The notes: generated from the letters alone by a model not told the origin. A DNA stretch of 45,917 nt from Lachnospiraceae bacterium UBA3282 (GCA_002361735.1 DETS01000102.1:1-45917); one strand, 5' to 3'. Positions 16,912 through 25,147 are shown, numbered from the stretch's first letter. Made by a program: numbers and translations.

Positions 16912-17035
16912 GCTTTTCATCCCTCTTTCTACCCCTTCTCTGTTTCTCTATCGTAAAAATATCATAGTATCGCCATTAAACTATAACTTATAACAGTGTA
17001 GCACAACTTCCATCCTTTTACAAGATATGATGGCG

Positions 17036-17071
17036 AAAAAAGAGGGCGCCGCATCCGCTGCGGCCACCCTC
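17036..17071 (-). terminator. Terminator of the hflK-hflC-TPR-DUF4037 operon
   Basis: On the minus strand GAGGGTGGCCGC and GCGGCGCCCTC form a GC-rich stem with one bulge and a 7-base loop, followed by TTTTTT. Its 5' arm begins inside the stop codon region of the DUF4037 gene. Confidence 0.85.
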
Positions 17072-17958
17072 TATGCACATACTGCCAGCACTTCTCCGAT
17101 ATGGTTTTGCAAAAAATTATCCTGTCCTGCGGACAGCCCTTTCTCCTGCAGGATCTGTACCAGAACATTGCAGACCGCCTCAATAATGAGGATCCTGTCT
17201 GTTTCCGCATCGGTCTGATAGAGAAGCCCCAGCATATCCGCGATCTCGCTTCCTGTTGAAAGCGTGCGAATCCCTCTGTGCATCCACTTATAAAAAGGCG
17301 CATAGGTACGGTTTAACAGATAGACCAGACGCATACTCTCCCGCACAAACTCACTGAGGGCCAGTTCCGCCGCCACACGCTCACCACGACGCATCGCGCG
17401 TGCAAAGTTATACTGCCCCGCCTGCGCGGCTTTCGCCAAAGCATCGGCAAGCTTGCGGCGCCATACCGTTTCCGGATAATAGGCGAGCAGCCCCTCCCGC
17501 ACCGCGCAAAACTGTCCGAATCTGTCCTCAAATACCCTGCCGCTTACGGCGGTCGCCAGCGCTTCCTCGGGAATCATCAGCCATTCCGCATCTGTTACCG
17601 GCACAGTTTCCCTGCCGAGGATTCCCCTATAAAAATCTTCCAGACAAAGAACCCCCACACGTCCCTTTCCCTGCTCCTGTTCCACTCTCTCGGAAAATCC
17701 CAAAAAAGTCTTTGGCAGAGCGTTATAAGCCGCCTGCATGGCTGCCCCGTATTGCCGATACGTCTCCTCCGGCAGCCAAATGCAAAAAGAGGGACCAAAA
17801 TCATGGTCCCTCGATATCTCGTCGTCAAATCCCAGGCATTCGGAACCGTATCCGACCAGCCCCGCCGCCGTCTGATCGATGATTTCAGGAAACTGTTCCT
17901 CCATCATCGGTTTGCCGCATGTTTCGTAATATTTTTGTGATAATTCCAGTCCTTTCAT
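17071..17958 (-). CDS. DUF4037 nucleotidyltransferase-like protein
   Basis: A 295-aa cytoplasmic protein. The N-terminal portion has GLVGYGSECLGFDDEISRDHDFGPSFCIWL, the hallmark of DUF4037 proteins, in which a G-S...D-x-D pattern resembles the nucleotidyltransferase fold. No substrate has been established for this family, so no reaction is assigned. The start at 17958 (MKGLELSQKYYE) is chosen because it matches how the family usually begins; an upstream ATG at 18021 is in frame but has a poorly placed ribosome site. It lies directly after the TPR gene and ends in a strong terminator, so it is the last gene of a four-gene operon. Confidence 0.8.
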   Translation of the reverse strand: MKGLELSQKYYETCGKPMMEEQFPEIIDQTAAGLVGYGSECLGFDDEISRDHDFGPSFCIWLPEETYRQYGAAMQAAYNALPKTFLGFSERVEQEQGKGRVGVLCLEDFYRGILGRETVPVTDAEWLMIPEEALATAVSGRVFEDRFGQFCAVREGLLAYYPETVWRRKLADALAKAAQAGQYNFARAMRRGERVAAELALSEFVRESMRLVYLLNRTYAPFYKWMHRGIRTLSTGSEIADMLGLLYQTDAETDRILIIEAVCNVLVQILQEKGLSAGQDNFLQNHIGEVLAVCA

Positions 17959-18035
17959 CACTCTTCCACCGCCCTTAACCGATATCTGCCTGCTATTTTT
18001 CACGTAAGTCGCCTTATTCATTTGCTCGCATGCGT

Positions 18036-18917
18036 CTACCTTTTGTCATCTGCGCTTTTCCCCTGCAGCCGCCCGATCACTTCCCTCGCTTTGTCCGCAT
18101 AGCTTTTCTGTTTTTCCGCATCGCCCATGGTCCCACAGACCGCGGCACAGTTTTCGCAGAGAATGCCGTAACTCATGTTTTCTCCATAATGCCGTTTCAC
18201 ATCCTCCAGCGCGTGCTCGTAGTATGACAGGGACTTCTCGTAGTCTCCATCCCGAAAGCAGGCTTCCCCCATGCCCGCCAGTGCACCGCTGTAGTGCTCA
18301 TTCGGCGCATCGGCATCCTTTTCAAAGAGGGCAATAGCCCGTGTCAGGTATGTCTTTGCCTCCTCGTTTTTCGAGAGCTTAAAGCAGATCAACGCCAGAT
18401 TCGTAAGCGTAGTTGCCGTCTGCGCCTCGTTTCCCTCCTGTTTCTCAATCACCGCCAGAGCCTTCTTTGCGCAGTCCGCCGCCTCCTCGTTCTCGTCCAT
18501 CTTTTCCAAAAGGATGCTCATGTTATTGTACAGACTCGCAAAACGGTAATCCTCCGCAGGGAGAAGTTTCTCATAAATCTGCACCGCCTGTCTGTAAAAC
18601 CGCATCGCCTGAGCAAAATCTCCTCCCGCGCTGTAGGCGGTAGCCGCATTTAGCAGCGTGGTAGCAAAATGTTCACTTTCTTCCAGATTCAGCTCTTCCA
18701 TCAGAAGAAGAACATCTTCCGCCGCCACATACGCCTTTTCAAAAGCGGACACACTGCGGTAAAATCCAATCATCTCATTGCCGATTGAAATGTAGGCGGC
18801 ATAGTCTTCTTCCTCTTTCGCCTTTTGCAAAGAAGTCGTGAGGTGGGCATCCACGCCTGCCGTATCATTTTTTTCAAAATAAGAATCCAATTCCTCAAAA
18901 AAGCGGTTGATATCCAT
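18036..18917 (-). CDS. Tetratricopeptide-repeat protein
   Basis: A 293-aa soluble protein composed almost entirely of TPR helices: 'YVAAEDVLLLMEELN', 'AQAMRFYRQAVQIYEKLLP', 'ASLYNNMSILLEKMDENEEAADCAKKALAVIEK', 'ATTLTNLALICFKLSKNEEAKTYLTRAIALFEK' and 'ALAGMGEACFRDGDYEKSLSYYEHALEDVKRHYG'. TPR proteins are scaffolds for protein-protein contacts; no enzymatic motif is visible. TAAGGAG precedes the ATG. It begins 13 bases after hflC and is followed at once by the DUF4037 gene, so it likely works with one of them. Confidence 0.88.
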   Translation of the reverse strand: MDINRFFEELDSYFEKNDTAGVDAHLTTSLQKAKEEEDYAAYISIGNEMIGFYRSVSAFEKAYVAAEDVLLLMEELNLEESEHFATTLLNAATAYSAGGDFAQAMRFYRQAVQIYEKLLPAEDYRFASLYNNMSILLEKMDENEEAADCAKKALAVIEKQEGNEAQTATTLTNLALICFKLSKNEEAKTYLTRAIALFEKDADAPNEHYSGALAGMGEACFRDGDYEKSLSYYEHALEDVKRHYGENMSYGILCENCAAVCGTMGDAEKQKSYADKAREVIGRLQGKSADDKR

Positions 18918-18930
18918 GAAATGCCACTCC

Positions 18931-19986
18931 TTAATATCTGCCGTTAAAAATCTGTGTGATCGGGGAATCCTCCGTGAGGATCACAGTCTTATTATCGCCC
19001 ACAACGCTCTCCTTGAGCGCGTCCAGCGCACGCACAAAGGAATAAAAATCGGTCTTTTGCGGATCGGAATAGGCATCGGAAAGAATGCGCATATACTCGG
19101 CTTCCCCCTCCGCGATGGTCGCCTCCGCCTTTGCCTTCGCGTCGGAAAGCATGATGGAGACCTCCTTATCGGTAGTATTCTCTATCATCTTCGCCTCGGA
19201 TTTTCCTTCCGCGGTATACTGCGCCGCAATATTGCCGCGCTCCGAGATCATACGGGTATAGACCGCCTGCTTATTGTCATCGGGAAGGTCGAGCTTTTTG
19301 ACTTCCACCGCCGCCAGCTCAATGCCGTACTGCTTTTCCACATGATTGATCTGCCCCATGACCGCCTCTGTCAGCGAGGTGATGTTCACCACCTCCTCAT
19401 GCCCCTCCGAAAGGTCAAGATCGTTGCCCTGAAGCTCCGTACCAGATTCATCTACCGTGATGGTCATCTTTCCGTCACGGCTCCTGATTACCTCATCCTG
19501 TTTCATATTGGAGATCGTGTTCTTGGTGGCATTATAAACAATGGCATCAATACGCCCCTCCGCATTGGTCACCGAGCAGCTTAGGGTCTGGGCAAATTTC
19601 AACGGATCCGTCACCCGCCATAATACATAACTGTCCACGATCATCGTCTTTTTATCCGATGTGATCACGTCTGAGGGCGGCAGGTCGTAGAGCAGAAGCT
19701 CCTTCGGAACGGTGTCCACAGACTCGATAAACGGAATCTTAAAGGAAAGGCCGGGAGCCGTTACCACCCTGTCTACACGTCCGAACTGCCTGATCAGCTT
19801 AAACTGGTTCTGTTTGGTCACCACCATTGAATTTGCTAAAACAAGGACGGCTGCCACGGCAAGCAATCCAAAGAAAACGCCCCATTTTCCGCCCTTTTTC
19901 TTTTCTTTATCACTCTTTTTCTTTTTACCGTCGGAGCCGAAACGCTCGAAGGTCTGTGTATTCTGTGTAAAATTCATATTGTCCAT
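18931..19986 (-). CDS. hflC: HflC-like SPFH/band-7 membrane protein
   Basis: A 351-aa protein with a Lys-rich cytoplasmic N-terminus, one membrane segment (WGVFFGLLAVAAVLVLANSMVV, about 36-56) and an SPFH domain starting with VTKQNQFKLIRQFGRVDRV and APGLSFKIPFIESV. The C-terminal coiled coil has AKMIENTTDKEVSIMLSDAKAKAEATIAEGEAEYMRILSDAYS, the usual HflC ending. In characterised bacteria HflK and HflC form a large ring complex that modulates the FtsH protease. The start at 19986 is chosen because GGAGG lies 10 bases upstream; a longer frame begins at 20022. It lies 48 bases after hflK. Confidence 0.9.
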   Translation of the reverse strand: MDNMNFTQNTQTFERFGSDGKKKKSDKEKKKGGKWGVFFGLLAVAAVLVLANSMVVTKQNQFKLIRQFGRVDRVVTAPGLSFKIPFIESVDTVPKELLLYDLPPSDVITSDKKTMIVDSYVLWRVTDPLKFAQTLSCSVTNAEGRIDAIVYNATKNTISNMKQDEVIRSRDGKMTITVDESGTELQGNDLDLSEGHEEVVNITSLTEAVMGQINHVEKQYGIELAAVEVKKLDLPDDNKQAVYTRMISERGNIAAQYTAEGKSEAKMIENTTDKEVSIMLSDAKAKAEATIAEGEAEYMRILSDAYSDPQKTDFYSFVRALDALKESVVGDNKTVILTEDSPITQIFNGRY

Positions 19987-20034
19987 TATTATGATTCCTC
20001 CAATCAAAGCAACTGATTCCACATATATTTCAAT

Positions 20035-21063
20035 TTAATCGTTTACCGCGTCTGTCTCACCGGCATCCACGGTATCTTCATTCGTCCCTGTCACATTCTG
20101 TATGGACGAGGAATCATCCGAAACAAAACTGTCCAAAGGCAGCATGGTAGTCGTCTTTCCGCCTTCGCCCTCGATCACGACCTTAACGTCGGGCAGCACA
20201 TCCTCTATGGCTTCATAGAACATACGTTTTTTCGTCACTTCCGGATATTTCACATACTCCTGATACATGGAATTAAAACGGGCGACCTGACCGTTTGCCT
20301 CGTTGATACGTTCCTGTTTTTTTGCCTCAGCATCCTGCAGGATCTTATCCGACTCCGCCTCCGCATTGGGAATCTGCTCGTTACGATACTTATTTGCGTT
20401 GTTTAACGCCGTCTCCTTGCCCTGCTTTGCCGTCTCCACTTCCTTGAAAGCGCTCTGCACATCCGCAGTCGGCGGCTCTGCATCCTGAATCGTGATGTTG
20501 ACCAGCTGAATGCCGATATCGTAGGTATCGAGCTTATCCAGAATCATCTGCTTGATGTTGGACTGAATCTCATTTTTGCCTGTGGTCAGCACACTGTCAA
20601 CCCCATAGGAGCCAATGGTCGTGCGGATACAGTTCTGCGCAATATTTTTCAAGATCAGATCCGGTTTCTGGGAAGCATAAAGAGCTTTGACCGGATCGGT
20701 CACTCTATATTCCACATAGAAATCCACATTGATGAAATTGTAGTCGGAGGTGATCATCATCGTGTCTTCTCCGTTTTCTACGCTCTCCCCCTCCTCATTC
20801 TGCCGATAACCGATGGGGAAGCCCTGAATCGTGGTGTTGACCTTCGTCACCGTCTGGATCAAGGGAATCTTAAAATGCAGTCCCGGTGCGGAAACTGCCT
20901 TGGGCGAGCCAAAGGTACAGACGACCGCCTGCTCCTCCTCCTGAATCGAATAATAAGATCCGCTGATCAGTACGAGAAGAAGAACGACAACAACGATGAT
21001 CTTCACCGCCGCAGTGCCCTTTCCTTTGGGAATAGTTACTTTTGGTCTGCTTTTTCCTAACAT
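20035..21063 (-). CDS. hflK: HflK-like SPFH/band-7 membrane protein
   Basis: A 342-aa protein with one membrane segment (VKIIVVVVLLLVLISGSYYSI, about 20-40), an SPFH domain opening with EEEQAVVCTFGSPKAVSAPGLHFKIPLIQTV, and an Ala/Glu/Lys-rich coiled coil (AEAESDKILQDAEAKKQERINEANGQ) as in HflK. The tail is acidic and Ser/Thr-rich. It pairs with HflC encoded directly downstream as the membrane complex thought to regulate FtsH-type proteolysis. AAAGGAAAG precedes the ATG. It is the first gene of the operon and faces a divergent phosphatase gene across a region holding a 10-bp inverted repeat. Confidence 0.9.
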   Translation of the reverse strand: MLGKSRPKVTIPKGKGTAAVKIIVVVVLLLVLISGSYYSIQEEEQAVVCTFGSPKAVSAPGLHFKIPLIQTVTKVNTTIQGFPIGYRQNEEGESVENGEDTMMITSDYNFINVDFYVEYRVTDPVKALYASQKPDLILKNIAQNCIRTTIGSYGVDSVLTTGKNEIQSNIKQMILDKLDTYDIGIQLVNITIQDAEPPTADVQSAFKEVETAKQGKETALNNANKYRNEQIPNAEAESDKILQDAEAKKQERINEANGQVARFNSMYQEYVKYPEVTKKRMFYEAIEDVLPDVKVVIEGEGGKTTTMLPLDSFVSDDSSSIQNVTGTNEDTVDAGETDAVND

Positions 21064-21088
21064 GATCTTTCCTTTCGTAACAGAGTCC

Positions 21089-21117
21089 TTGTTTTTCTCA
21101 TCTGCCTGTTATATGAT
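21089..21117 (+). promoter_or_regulatory. Candidate promoter of the histidine phosphatase gene
   Basis: TTGTTT (21089-21094), a 17-base spacer and TATGAT (21112-21117). The transcript would carry the nearby inverted repeat in its leader. Confidence 0.5.
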
Positions 21118-21120
21118 GTT

Positions 21121-21146
21121 TTATGTTATAGATGATTATAACATAA
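21121..21146. promoter_or_regulatory. Perfect 10-bp inverted repeat between divergent genes
   Basis: TTATGTTATA, a 6-base spacer GATGAT, then TATAACATAA, an exact reverse complement. On the minus strand it contains an extended -10 box, TGTTATAAT (21143-21135), suitable for hflK. It may be an operator for both divergent genes. AT-rich symmetry can arise by chance, but ten perfect pairs in a promoter region is notable. Confidence 0.5.
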
Positions 21147-21232
21147 TACCCGCGGACAAATATAAAATTTTACTAAATTTCAAGGAAAAAAATTGTGCAA
21201 TACACAAATTGGCAGGAAAGGAAGGAAACATC

Positions 21233-21970
21233 ATGAGAATCATCTTCATCCGGCACGGCGATCCTAACTACGAAAACGACTGTCTCACGGAAAAGGGCGA
21301 ACGGGAGGCAAAGCTGCTTGCAAAGCGGGTGGCAAACTGGGAGAATATCACACAGTTTTACTGTTCTCCTCTGGGGCGGGCGAAACAGACCGCATCCTAC
21401 TCCCTTACCGCCGTCGGCAGAGAAGCCGTCACCTATGAGTGGATGAGGGAATTTTCCTACTTTATCGACGATCCTGTGACGGGACGCCACGGCGTACCCT
21501 GGGATTTCATGCCGGAATACTGGACAAACATCCCCGAAATGTATGACAAAAAGAACTGGAAAAAGACGGAAATCTACCGTTCCAATCCCGAGCTGCTCCC
21601 CGCCTACGACGAGGTCTGCGCAGGGCTTGACGCGATTTTGTCTTCTTACGGCTATGAACGGGAAAACAATTATTACAAAAACAACAATCCCGTCGCTGCG
21701 GACGGGACTGTGAAACAGGACACGATCGTTATTTTCTGTCATCTGGGTGTCACCTGCGTGATGATGAGCCATCTGCTCGGCTTTTCGCCGGCGCTGCTCT
21801 TTCACGACTTCTATCTGGCACCCACCTCGGTAACCGTACTTGCCACGGAGGAGCGGCGCGGCAGCATCGCCCACTTCCGCGCACAGGTGATCGGTGATAC
21901 GAACCACTTATTACAGGGCGGTGAACCGATTTCCGCCGCCGGTTATTTTACAGACGTCTTTCAGGGATGA
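21233..21970 (+). CDS. Histidine phosphatase family protein
   Basis: A 245-aa cytoplasmic enzyme of the phosphoglycerate mutase-like superfamily. It has the N-terminal catalytic RHG motif (MRIIFIRHGDPNYENDCLTEKGEREA), the YCSPLGRAKQTA segment that carries the second phosphate-binding Arg, and a downstream FCHLGVT containing the second catalytic His. The true substrate (sugar phosphate, nucleotide or other phosphoester) cannot be read from sequence. The start is the ATG at 21233, with GGAAGGAAAC just upstream; the frame is open further 5' but only through the promoter region. It is convergent with the DUF1189 gene; a perfect 9-bp inverted repeat (21961-21969/21981-21989) spans the two 3' ends. 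Confidence 0.88.
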   Translation: MRIIFIRHGDPNYENDCLTEKGEREAKLLAKRVANWENITQFYCSPLGRAKQTASYSLTAVGREAVTYEWMREFSYFIDDPVTGRHGVPWDFMPEYWTNIPEMYDKKNWKKTEIYRSNPELLPAYDEVCAGLDAILSSYGYERENNYYKNNNPVAADGTVKQDTIVIFCHLGVTCVMMSHLLGFSPALLFHDFYLAPTSVTVLATEERRGSIAHFRAQVIGDTNHLLQGGEPISAAGYFTDVFQG

Positions 21971-21973
21971 GGC

Positions 21974-23056
21974 TTACTGCCATCCCTGACCTCCCATCGG
22001 CATGGGCGGCGCCGTATTCAGTTTCCCGCCGGGCAGCTTCACGATGGCAAATGCCATAAACGCTGTCGTTGCCGCCGCCCTGATCCAGAAGGGAATCGTA
22101 AAATTCGCAAACGGCAGCAGACTGATGACTGCCGCAATCACAAAAAACAGCACTTTGGAATATACCGCGATCCGAAAAAGAGCTCCTGTCTCCACATGCT
22201 TGCTCGCAATGGCGGCAATCGCCATCCCGATCAGCATATAGATCGCCGCACACAGGAAGTACCACAGCACTCTGCCCACAAAGAAAAACACAAAGGCAAT
22301 TGCTATCACGACCATAAGAAACGGCACCATCTTAGTAACGATCCACGATCTGCTGATTTCCAGACCGCTAAGATCCCTGAAATTCAACTGTTGATACTCC
22401 ATATTCTGCATGAGAGACAGTCTTTCTCTGCCAACCAGAAGAATATTATAATATCCCTCAGCCGCCAGATCAGCCGCATCCTCATAATTGAATCCGTCAA
22501 TATCTTCTGTCATGTAAACAAACAATCCGTCCTCATCATACCAGAAGTCCTCATCCAGATGCAGTCTGCCGTTCTTGATCTCAAAATCCGGCAGGGCAGC
22601 CGTCACTTCTTCCATATCAATAGACGACAGCTCAAGCATCAGAGAGCCAAACAAGAACAGCGTTGCAATCAGCACCAGAAGCGTCACAAACCCGATCATG
22701 CTCCCGACCTTTACCTTCGTCAGCCCGCTGTACTTTGTCGGCACAAAGGCGTGAATAAACTGCTGAAAGATATTGGGGGCTTTCTCCGGCTCTAAGCCGC
22801 CGCCGTAATTTGCGCCGCCCATGTATGTATTTTCCTGCTGGTATGTATTTCCCTGCTGTTGATACGGGTTCCCCTGCTGAAACTGACCTCCCTGCTGTTG
22901 CCAGGCATTCCCCTGTTGATACTGACCTCCCTGCTGTTGCCAGGTATTCCCCTGTTGGAACTGGTTTCCTTGCTGTTGCCAGGTATTCCCCTGCTGCTGA
23001 TCAGGGTTTCCCTGCTGTTGGTTCTGATTCCATTGATCGTCCATCTCATCCTCCAT
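21974..23056 (-). CDS. DUF1189-like membrane protein with Gln/Gly/Asn-rich repeat N-terminus
   Basis: A 360-aa integral membrane protein. The first ~85 residues are a low-complexity repeat of WQQQGNxxQQGN units, rich in Gln, Gly and Asn. From about residue 85 the protein resembles DUF1189: a short amphipathic PNIFQQFIHAFVPTKYSGL, a first membrane segment, an extracytoplasmic region with LPDFEIKNGRLH, then four or five hydrophobic segments to the C-terminus. No enzymatic motif is seen, and no function is assigned. Either of two ATGs (23062, 23056) could start it; 23056 has the better spacing from AGGA. It begins 54 bases after the trpS stop and is likely read from the trpS promoter. Confidence 0.72.
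   Translation of the reverse strand: MEDEMDDQWNQNQQQGNPDQQQGNTWQQQGNQFQQGNTWQQQGGQYQQGNAWQQQGGQFQQGNPYQQQGNTYQQENTYMGGANYGGGLEPEKAPNIFQQFIHAFVPTKYSGLTKVKVGSMIGFVTLLVLIATLFLFGSLMLELSSIDMEEVTAALPDFEIKNGRLHLDEDFWYDEDGLFVYMTEDIDGFNYEDAADLAAEGYYNILLVGRERLSLMQNMEYQQLNFRDLSGLEISRSWIVTKMVPFLMVVIAIAFVFFFVGRVLWYFLCAAIYMLIGMAIAAIASKHVETGALFRIAVYSKVLFFVIAAVISLLPFANFTIPFWIRAAATTAFMAFAIVKLPGGKLNTAPPMPMGGQGWQ
22838..23035 (-). repeat. Imperfect coding tandem repeat (Q/G/N-rich)
   Basis: CCCTGCTGTTGCCAGGTATT-type units of about 30 and 60 bases recur on the plus strand; translated on the minus strand they give QQQGNTWQQQGGQFQQGN-like blocks. Unit number is likely to vary between strains by slippage. Confidence 0.8.
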
Positions 23057-23110
23057 TGTCATTTTCCTGTTTGATTTGTCAGTAACACAATAATTGCTGC
23101 CGTCTCCCTT

Positions 23111-24115
23111 TTAACGGATACGCTCCGGGAAACCTACCTTCTTCTGCACCTTTCGCAGCGTCTTCGTGGCATAATAATTTGCCTTCTCCGCGTTGTCCTT
23201 AATTACTTTATCGATATAATCCTTGTTTTTGCCCAATTCTTCATATCTTTCCTGAAGCGGTTTTAATACGCCCACAACGGATTCTCCCACAGCCATCTTA
23301 AAATCGCCGTAGCCCTTACCGTCAAACTCTCTCTCTGTCTCCTCCGGCGTCTTTCCCGTGCAGACACAGTATATGTCAATCAGGTTTCTGATGCCCGGCT
23401 GTTCTTCGCTGTAGCGCACACAGGCTTCCGAATCCGTCACCGCCCGCTTAAACTTGCGGATGATGGTGTCGGGATCATCCATCAGATAGATGCTGGCATT
23501 TGGGTTCTCGTCGGACTTTGACATTTTCTTTTCCGGATTCTGCAGGCTCTTGATGCTGGCTCCCGTTTTGCCGACATAGGGTTCCGGAATCGTAAACACA
23601 TCACCGTAAATGGCATTAAAACGCTGGGCAATGTCTCTGGTGATTTCCAAATGCTGCAGCTGATCTTTGCCGACAGGCACCACATCCGCCTGATAAAGCA
23701 GGATATCCGCCGCCATCAGCACCGGATAGGTAAACAGCCCTGCGTTGATATTGTCCGCGTGCTTCGCCGCCTTGTCCTTAAACTGGGTCATGCGATTCAA
23801 CTCTCCCATATAAGTAAAGCAGTTCAAAATCCATGACAACTCTGCATGTCCCGATACATGAGACTGATAATAGAGACAATTCTTTTCAGGATCGATCCCC
23901 GCCGCGATATATAGCGTGAGCAGATTTCTCGCCCTTCTGCGCAGTTGTGCCGGATCCTGCCTGACGGTAATGGAATGAAGATCCACCACAGAATAAAAAC
24001 ACTGGTACTCATCGCAGAGCGTCACCCAGTTCTTCAAAGCTCCCAGATAATTTCCCAGCGTCAGATTTCCCGTCGCCTGCATGCCACTGAATAAAACTTT
24101 TTTTCCGTCTATCAT
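23111..24115 (-). CDS. trpS: Tryptophan--tRNA ligase
   Basis: A 334-aa class I aminoacyl-tRNA synthetase of typical bacterial TrpRS length. The HIGH-like motif appears as TGNLTLGNYLG (residues 15-25) and the KMSKS loop as KKMSKSDENP (197-201 for KMSKS). PVGKDQLQHLEITRDIAQRFN and the tryptophan-pocket segment AADILLYQADVVPVG are also conserved. It charges tRNA-Trp in the cytoplasm. The frame is open upstream to 24481, but GGAGGAAAG before the ATG at 24115 and the promoter at 24180-24208 fix the start. The leader is only about 50 bases, too short for a T-box element. Confidence 0.96.
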   Translation of the reverse strand: MIDGKKVLFSGMQATGNLTLGNYLGALKNWVTLCDEYQCFYSVVDLHSITVRQDPAQLRRRARNLLTLYIAAGIDPEKNCLYYQSHVSGHAELSWILNCFTYMGELNRMTQFKDKAAKHADNINAGLFTYPVLMAADILLYQADVVPVGKDQLQHLEITRDIAQRFNAIYGDVFTIPEPYVGKTGASIKSLQNPEKKMSKSDENPNASIYLMDDPDTIIRKFKRAVTDSEACVRYSEEQPGIRNLIDIYCVCTGKTPEETEREFDGKGYGDFKMAVGESVVGVLKPLQERYEELGKNKDYIDKVIKDNAEKANYYATKTLRKVQKKVGFPERIR

Positions 24116-24179
24116 ATTGCGTCTTTCCTCCCCGTATGCTATCTTGAATCGCGCATACGCCCGATACAGCTCTTTAACC

Positions 24180-24208
24180 AATATAGCACTGCCGCCCTCT
24201 CCCGTCAA
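24180..24208 (-). promoter_or_regulatory. Sigma-A promoter of trpS
   Basis: TTGACG (24208-24203), 17-base spacer, TATATT (24185-24180). The predicted start near 24173 leaves a leader of about 55 bases. Confidence 0.75.
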
Positions 24209-24228
24209 GGAATCGTCACCATAGACAA

Positions 24229-24259
24229 ACGGGAGAAACCGCATCGCGGTCCCTCCCGT
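24229..24259 (-). terminator. Probable terminator after the high-cysteine microprotein gene
   Basis: A 14-bp stem (ACGGGAGGGACCGC with GCGGTTTCTCCCGT, allowing two G-U pairs) around a 3-base loop, followed by TTTGTCT. The U-tract is weak. It lies 23 bases after the small gene and upstream of the trpS promoter. Confidence 0.6.
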
Positions 24260-24281
24260 CTGTGACATCGGTAATACAAAA

Positions 24282-24542
24282 TCAATTTCCGTCCGCTTCG
24301 CAGCCGCAGGTAGAACCGTTCCCGCTAAAGGGTCTCTGCTCAAAGCGGGGCTCAAACCGGGAATCCTCGCAAGGACAAGGCGCCGGTTCCGGTCTCGGGC
24401 AAGGGCGGACCGGCTCATCACAGCCGCAGCCGTTTCTGTCGTCATTCCCGTTCCATCCGCAGCCGTTCCCGTTTCCGCCAAACAGTCCGTTTCCGTTCTG
24501 TCCGCAGAAAAGTAATAAAAGTATGATCCAACAACAATTCAT
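24282..24542 (-). CDS. Short high-cysteine, Asn/Gly-rich protein (HCB13-like)
   Basis: An 86-aa peptide. MNCCWIILLLLFCGQ forms a short hydrophobic N-terminus; the rest is rich in Gly, Asn, Cys and Pro, with NGNGLFGGNGNGCGWNGN and PCPRPEPAPCPC segments. It resembles small proteins annotated in Lachnospiraceae as 'chorion class high-cysteine HCB protein 13', whose function is not established. The ATG at 24542 follows GGAGAGG at ideal spacing, so translation is likely efficient; a longer frame to 24605 overlaps the previous gene and lacks this. Membrane or envelope location is possible given the N-terminus. It lies 59 bases after the DUF5662 gene. Confidence 0.72.
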   Translation of the reverse strand: MNCCWIILLLLFCGQNGNGLFGGNGNGCGWNGNDDRNGCGCDEPVRPCPRPEPAPCPCEDSRFEPRFEQRPFSGNGSTCGCEADGN

Positions 24543-24601
24543 GGGGTTTCCTCTCCTTTTTCTCTCATACCCTATCGTATGCTGGAAAAAAGAGTTGGTT
24601 C

Positions 24602-25147
24602 TCACTTAACGGTACGGACAAGGATCCTTTTTCTGATATAGCGAAAGGTCTTTTCTTCTCCCTGCTCGGCAAGCATCTGTAAGAGAAACTCCAACAGCCG
24701 CTTCGTCTTTGGATGCAGGGGCGGCGGCGTTTTCGCCGTCTGATAGTAGCGCAGGGGATCTTCATCACTGTAGTCTTCCCCATGATAAACCTTGCAGGCA
24801 GCTACGCGATCCATGAACATCTCCACCACATAGCGGGTCGGCATGGGCGCCGGCGCCATCCAACCCTCGATATCCTTTGCGCTATAGTCGATCCAATATT
24901 CATAATGATGCTTGTTCCGTCCTTTGTGGTGGAGCCACGCCGAAGAATAGCCGATATCTTCTCTTTCCGCATTATTGGGGCTTCTGTCGCCCTGATAATA
25001 TTTGGCCCCCACCAAAAACTCCGTCGGGCTGTACTTGGAGAGGTCATGTAAAAGCCCCTGCCTGAATAACCCTACCCGGAAACAGCCGTCCATGACAAGC
25101 AGCTTATGACGGGTGATGGTCTTAAAATGTTCCCATGCCTTATTCAT
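24602..25147 (-). CDS. DUF5662 family protein, possible HD-like metalloprotein
   Basis: A 181-aa soluble protein. It contains GLLHDLSKYSPTEFLVGAKYYQG and SSAWLHHKGRNKHHYEYWIDY, where the H-D and the closely spaced His pairs suggest a metal-binding helical site like that of HD-domain hydrolases. This pattern is typical of DUF5662, for which I know no assigned reaction. The ATG follows the stop of the GH13 gene directly (TAAATG), and GGAAGG inside that gene serves as ribosome site, so the two are translationally linked. Confidence 0.75.
   Translation of the reverse strand: MNKAWEHFKTITRHKLLVMDGCFRVGLFRQGLLHDLSKYSPTEFLVGAKYYQGDRSPNNAEREDIGYSSAWLHHKGRNKHHYEYWIDYSAKDIEGWMAPAPMPTRYVVEMFMDRVAACKVYHGEDYSDEDPLRYYQTAKTPPPLHPKTKRLLEFLLQMLAEQGEEKTFRYIRKRILVRTVK

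Noticed and set aside
21961..21989. Terminator between the phosphatase and DUF1189 genes
   Set aside because: There is a perfect 9-bp inverted repeat, but no T-tract follows on either strand and most of it is coding; kept only as a note in the gene entry.
22838..23035. CRISPR-like repeat array
   Set aside because: Repeat units are in frame, code for Gln/Gly/Asn blocks and have no unique spacers of constant length.
24229..24259. T-box riboswitch for trpS (GGGACCGCG resembles the TGGNACCGCG box)
   Set aside because: A strong trpS promoter lies downstream of it, no specifier stem is present, and the leader is only about 50 bases. The hairpin fits better as the terminator of the preceding small gene.
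24116..24481. N-terminal extension of trpS
   Set aside because: The extension runs through a promoter and a terminator, has low-complexity Ala/Arg composition, and TrpRS normally begins at the chosen ATG.
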